6,692 nt of DNA from Chloroflexota bacterium (GTDB taxonomy: Bacteria > Chloroflexota > Dormibacteria > CF-121), in contig VBFF01000135.1 in assembly GCA_005889285.1 (NCBI GenBank), positions 1 to 6,692 on the forward strand, given 5' to 3'. The notes beneath the pieces are model-generated. The model was given only the letters and a program-made list of their open reading frames with translations. It made no database searches and was not told the origin of the DNA. Of this stretch, positions 5,984 through 6,692 are shown one piece after another. The translations under genes and the position numbers were made by a program. Each line of letters begins with the position of its first letter. The stretch's first letter is position 1.

Positions 5984-6058
5984 ATGAAGAGGTTGATCGT
6001 CGTAGTCGTCGGCCTGCTTGGTGCCATCGTGGCCGGCGGCGCCGGCTGGAGCTTCTAA
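5984..6058 (+). CDS. Hydrophobic 24-residue micropeptide, function unknown
   Basis: ATG 5984 opens a 24-codon frame ending TAA 6056-6058. The peptide starts MKRL, then has a single hydrophobic segment (IVVVVGLLGAIVAGGAG, residues 5-21) and an aromatic end WSF. It would form one membrane helix, with small-xxx-small spacing (G13/A17/G21, A14/G18) that favours helix packing, and a positive N-terminus that predicts N-in orientation. GGGGGTG (5969-5975) sits 8 bases before the ATG, close to the ideal GGAGGTG. The stop is followed within about 10 bases by a strong intrinsic terminator, so the frame is a complete short gene, not a truncated signal peptide of something longer. Alternatives are a leader peptide, a subunit-like membrane peptide, a type I-toxin-like peptide, or a chance frame in a small RNA. 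It is too short for homology by eye. Confidence 0.5.
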   Translation: MKRLIVVVVGLLGAIVAGGAGWSF

Positions 6059-6068
6059 ACAGGTAGTC

Positions 6069-6099
6069 AAAAGAGCCCGGGCTCAGCCCGGGCTTTTTT
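6069..6099 (+). terminator. Strong intrinsic terminator
   Basis: AGCCCGGG (6074-6081), loop CTCAG, and CCCGGGCT (6087-6094) form an 8-base, nearly all-GC stem followed by a run of six T (6094-6099). An A-rich flank (6069-6072) can extend the stem through the T-run. The block is also two direct copies of the self-palindrome AGCCCGGGCT separated by one C. On the minus strand the hairpin is followed by TCTTTT, so it may work weakly in both directions. It ends the micropeptide transcript, and possibly any transcript coming from the regulator. Confidence 0.93.
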
Positions 6100-6101
6100 G
6101 T

Positions 6102-6131
6102 TTGACGGGAATTCGGTCCTATCCGGTTATT
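6102..6131 (+). promoter_or_regulatory. Weak promoter candidate for the 3' membrane-protein gene
   Basis: TTGACG (6102-6107), directly after the terminator T-run, matches 5 of 6 at -35. At 18-base spacing GTTATT (6126-6131) matches only 3 of 6 at -10. TAAGAT (6137-6142) is a better -10-like word but has no -35 at proper spacing. A promoter is required here because a strong terminator precedes the gene, but the exact site is uncertain. Confidence 0.25.
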
Positions 6132-6144
6132 CCTCTTAAGATAC

Positions 6145-6150
6145 GAGGGA
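6145..6150 (+). promoter_or_regulatory. Ribosome binding site GAGGGA fixing the start at 6159
   Basis: GAGGGA lies 8 bases before the ATG at 6159. Spacing and composition are good, and it supports this start for a frame that has no visible stop inside the window. Confidence 0.7.
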
Positions 6151-6158
6151 ATTTCCGA

Positions 6159-6692
6159 ATGCGGCGCAATTGGCCAGCCTTCTTTTACCTGTCGGCCGTC
6201 ACTACGCTTGGGTTGGCTCTATGGCTAGGGGCGATCTTCGCGGCACACCCCTGGCAGCGACCCAGCGCTGACGTCCTAGAAAACACAGCCATCCTGCTTG
6301 TTTTGACGCTCTTGTCAGCCTTCTCTCCTATTGAAACGCGCCAGGGCGTACTGACGGTAAGCCTCGCTCCCCTCTGTGGAGCCGTCGCGCTGCAGTTGCC
6401 TGTGTGGGCCGTAATGACCATTGCGGCTCTGGGAACACTCGATCGACGGATTCCTGGCCGTGACATCCCTTGGAATCTCTTCCTTTTCAACCGAGGGATG
6501 TGGATTATCGCCTGTGGAATTCCGAGCCTCGTCGTCGTAAGTGCGCATCCCTTAGCCGGAGGAATGCCGATCACGATCATCTCTGCCGTAGCGTTGCTCC
6601 TACTCCTCAACACCACGATGATGGCGCTTGCCATCCGCCTGTTACGAGGTCTCAACCTTTTGACGGTGTTGCGGAGTGCACTGGCGGGAAAT
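6159..6692 (+). CDS. Multi-spanning membrane protein, N-terminal part (3' truncated by window edge)
   Basis: The frame from ATG 6159 stays open for 178 codons to the last base, so the gene continues beyond the window. It encodes at least five hydrophobic segments: about residues 7-29, 40-56, 63-92 (long enough for two helices), 113-128 and 137-160. These are joined by short polar loops such as LDRRIPGRDIPW. The segment from PIETRQGVLTVSLAP to FNRGMWII resembles the N-terminal membrane sensor modules found before HD-GYP or GGDEF output domains in Chloroflexota-like bacteria. This is recognition of general style only, and the output domain is not visible. It has a good ribosome site and follows a strong terminator, so it is an independent unit. 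Base composition is lower than its neighbours (sampled rows 52-57% GC), with many AT-ending codons (CTT, CCT, GTA, TTA), which may indicate transfer or weaker codon selection. Confidence 0.8.
   Translation, partial: MRRNWPAFFYLSAVTTLGLALWLGAIFAAHPWQRPSADVLENTAILLVLTLLSAFSPIETRQGVLTVSLAPLCGAVALQLPVWAVMTIAALGTLDRRIPGRDIPWNLFLFNRGMWIIACGIPSLVVVSAHPLAGGMPITIISAVALLLLLNTTMMALAIRLLRGLNLLTVLRSALAGN

Noticed and set aside
6185..6655. 156-codon minus-strand frame at the window end
   Set aside because: The opposite strand carries an open multi-spanning membrane protein with a good ribosome site and start. The minus frame reads as Arg/Ser/Pro-rich shadow sequence.

Overview
The window is GC-rich bacterial chromosome: sampled rows are about two-thirds G+C, falling to about 52-57% in the last 530 bases. 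It shows no plasmid, phage or transposon hallmarks. The gene content is the C-terminal part of DNA gyrase A, a PocR-GAF-GGDEF protein, a soluble GAF/HisKA_3 kinase with an Ala/Pro/Glu linker, and a NarL-type regulator. This resembles Chloroflexota (perhaps Thermomicrobia-like) or another high-GC Gram-positive-related lineage. That placement is an inference from style, not a demonstrated assignment.

Layout. Bases 1-1550 (+) hold the 3' part of gyrA: the end of the breakage-reunion core, then the complete six-bladed DNA-wrapping domain with the GyrA box. A small membrane-anchored helical protein (1592-1867, +) follows directly; its true start is uncertain. Its stop codon abuts, with no gap, the stop codon of a convergent diguanylate cyclase gene (1868-3361, -). 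A 162-base divergent intergenic region (3362-3523) carries a perfect TATAAT on the minus strand. On the plus strand it has a TTGACA and a perfect 8+8 inverted repeat just before the next gene. Bases 3524-5838 (+) are a two-gene operon, kinase then response regulator, translationally coupled through a 4-base GTGA overlap. Bases 5839-5983 contain no gene but have strong RNA-folding potential, including a segment complementary to the ribosome binding site of a 24-codon hydrophobic micropeptide (5984-6058). That peptide is followed by a textbook intrinsic terminator (about 6069-6099). The last feature (6159 to the window end, +) is the N-terminal part of a multi-spanning membrane protein of lower GC that runs out of the window.

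How the parts relate. The kinase and regulator form a cytoplasmic two-component system. The divergent GGDEF protein would make c-di-GMP in response to a PocR/GAF ligand. The shared intergenic region could coordinate both, but nothing visible proves a common circuit. The final membrane protein resembles sensory membrane modules found in front of signalling output domains, but its output lies outside the window.

The least ordinary stretch is 5839-6100: a structured leader, a hydrophobic micropeptide with a maskable ribosome binding site, and its own terminator. It looks like an independent small transcription unit of a leader-peptide or type I-toxin-like kind. No clear promoter or antisense RNA promoter was seen for it.
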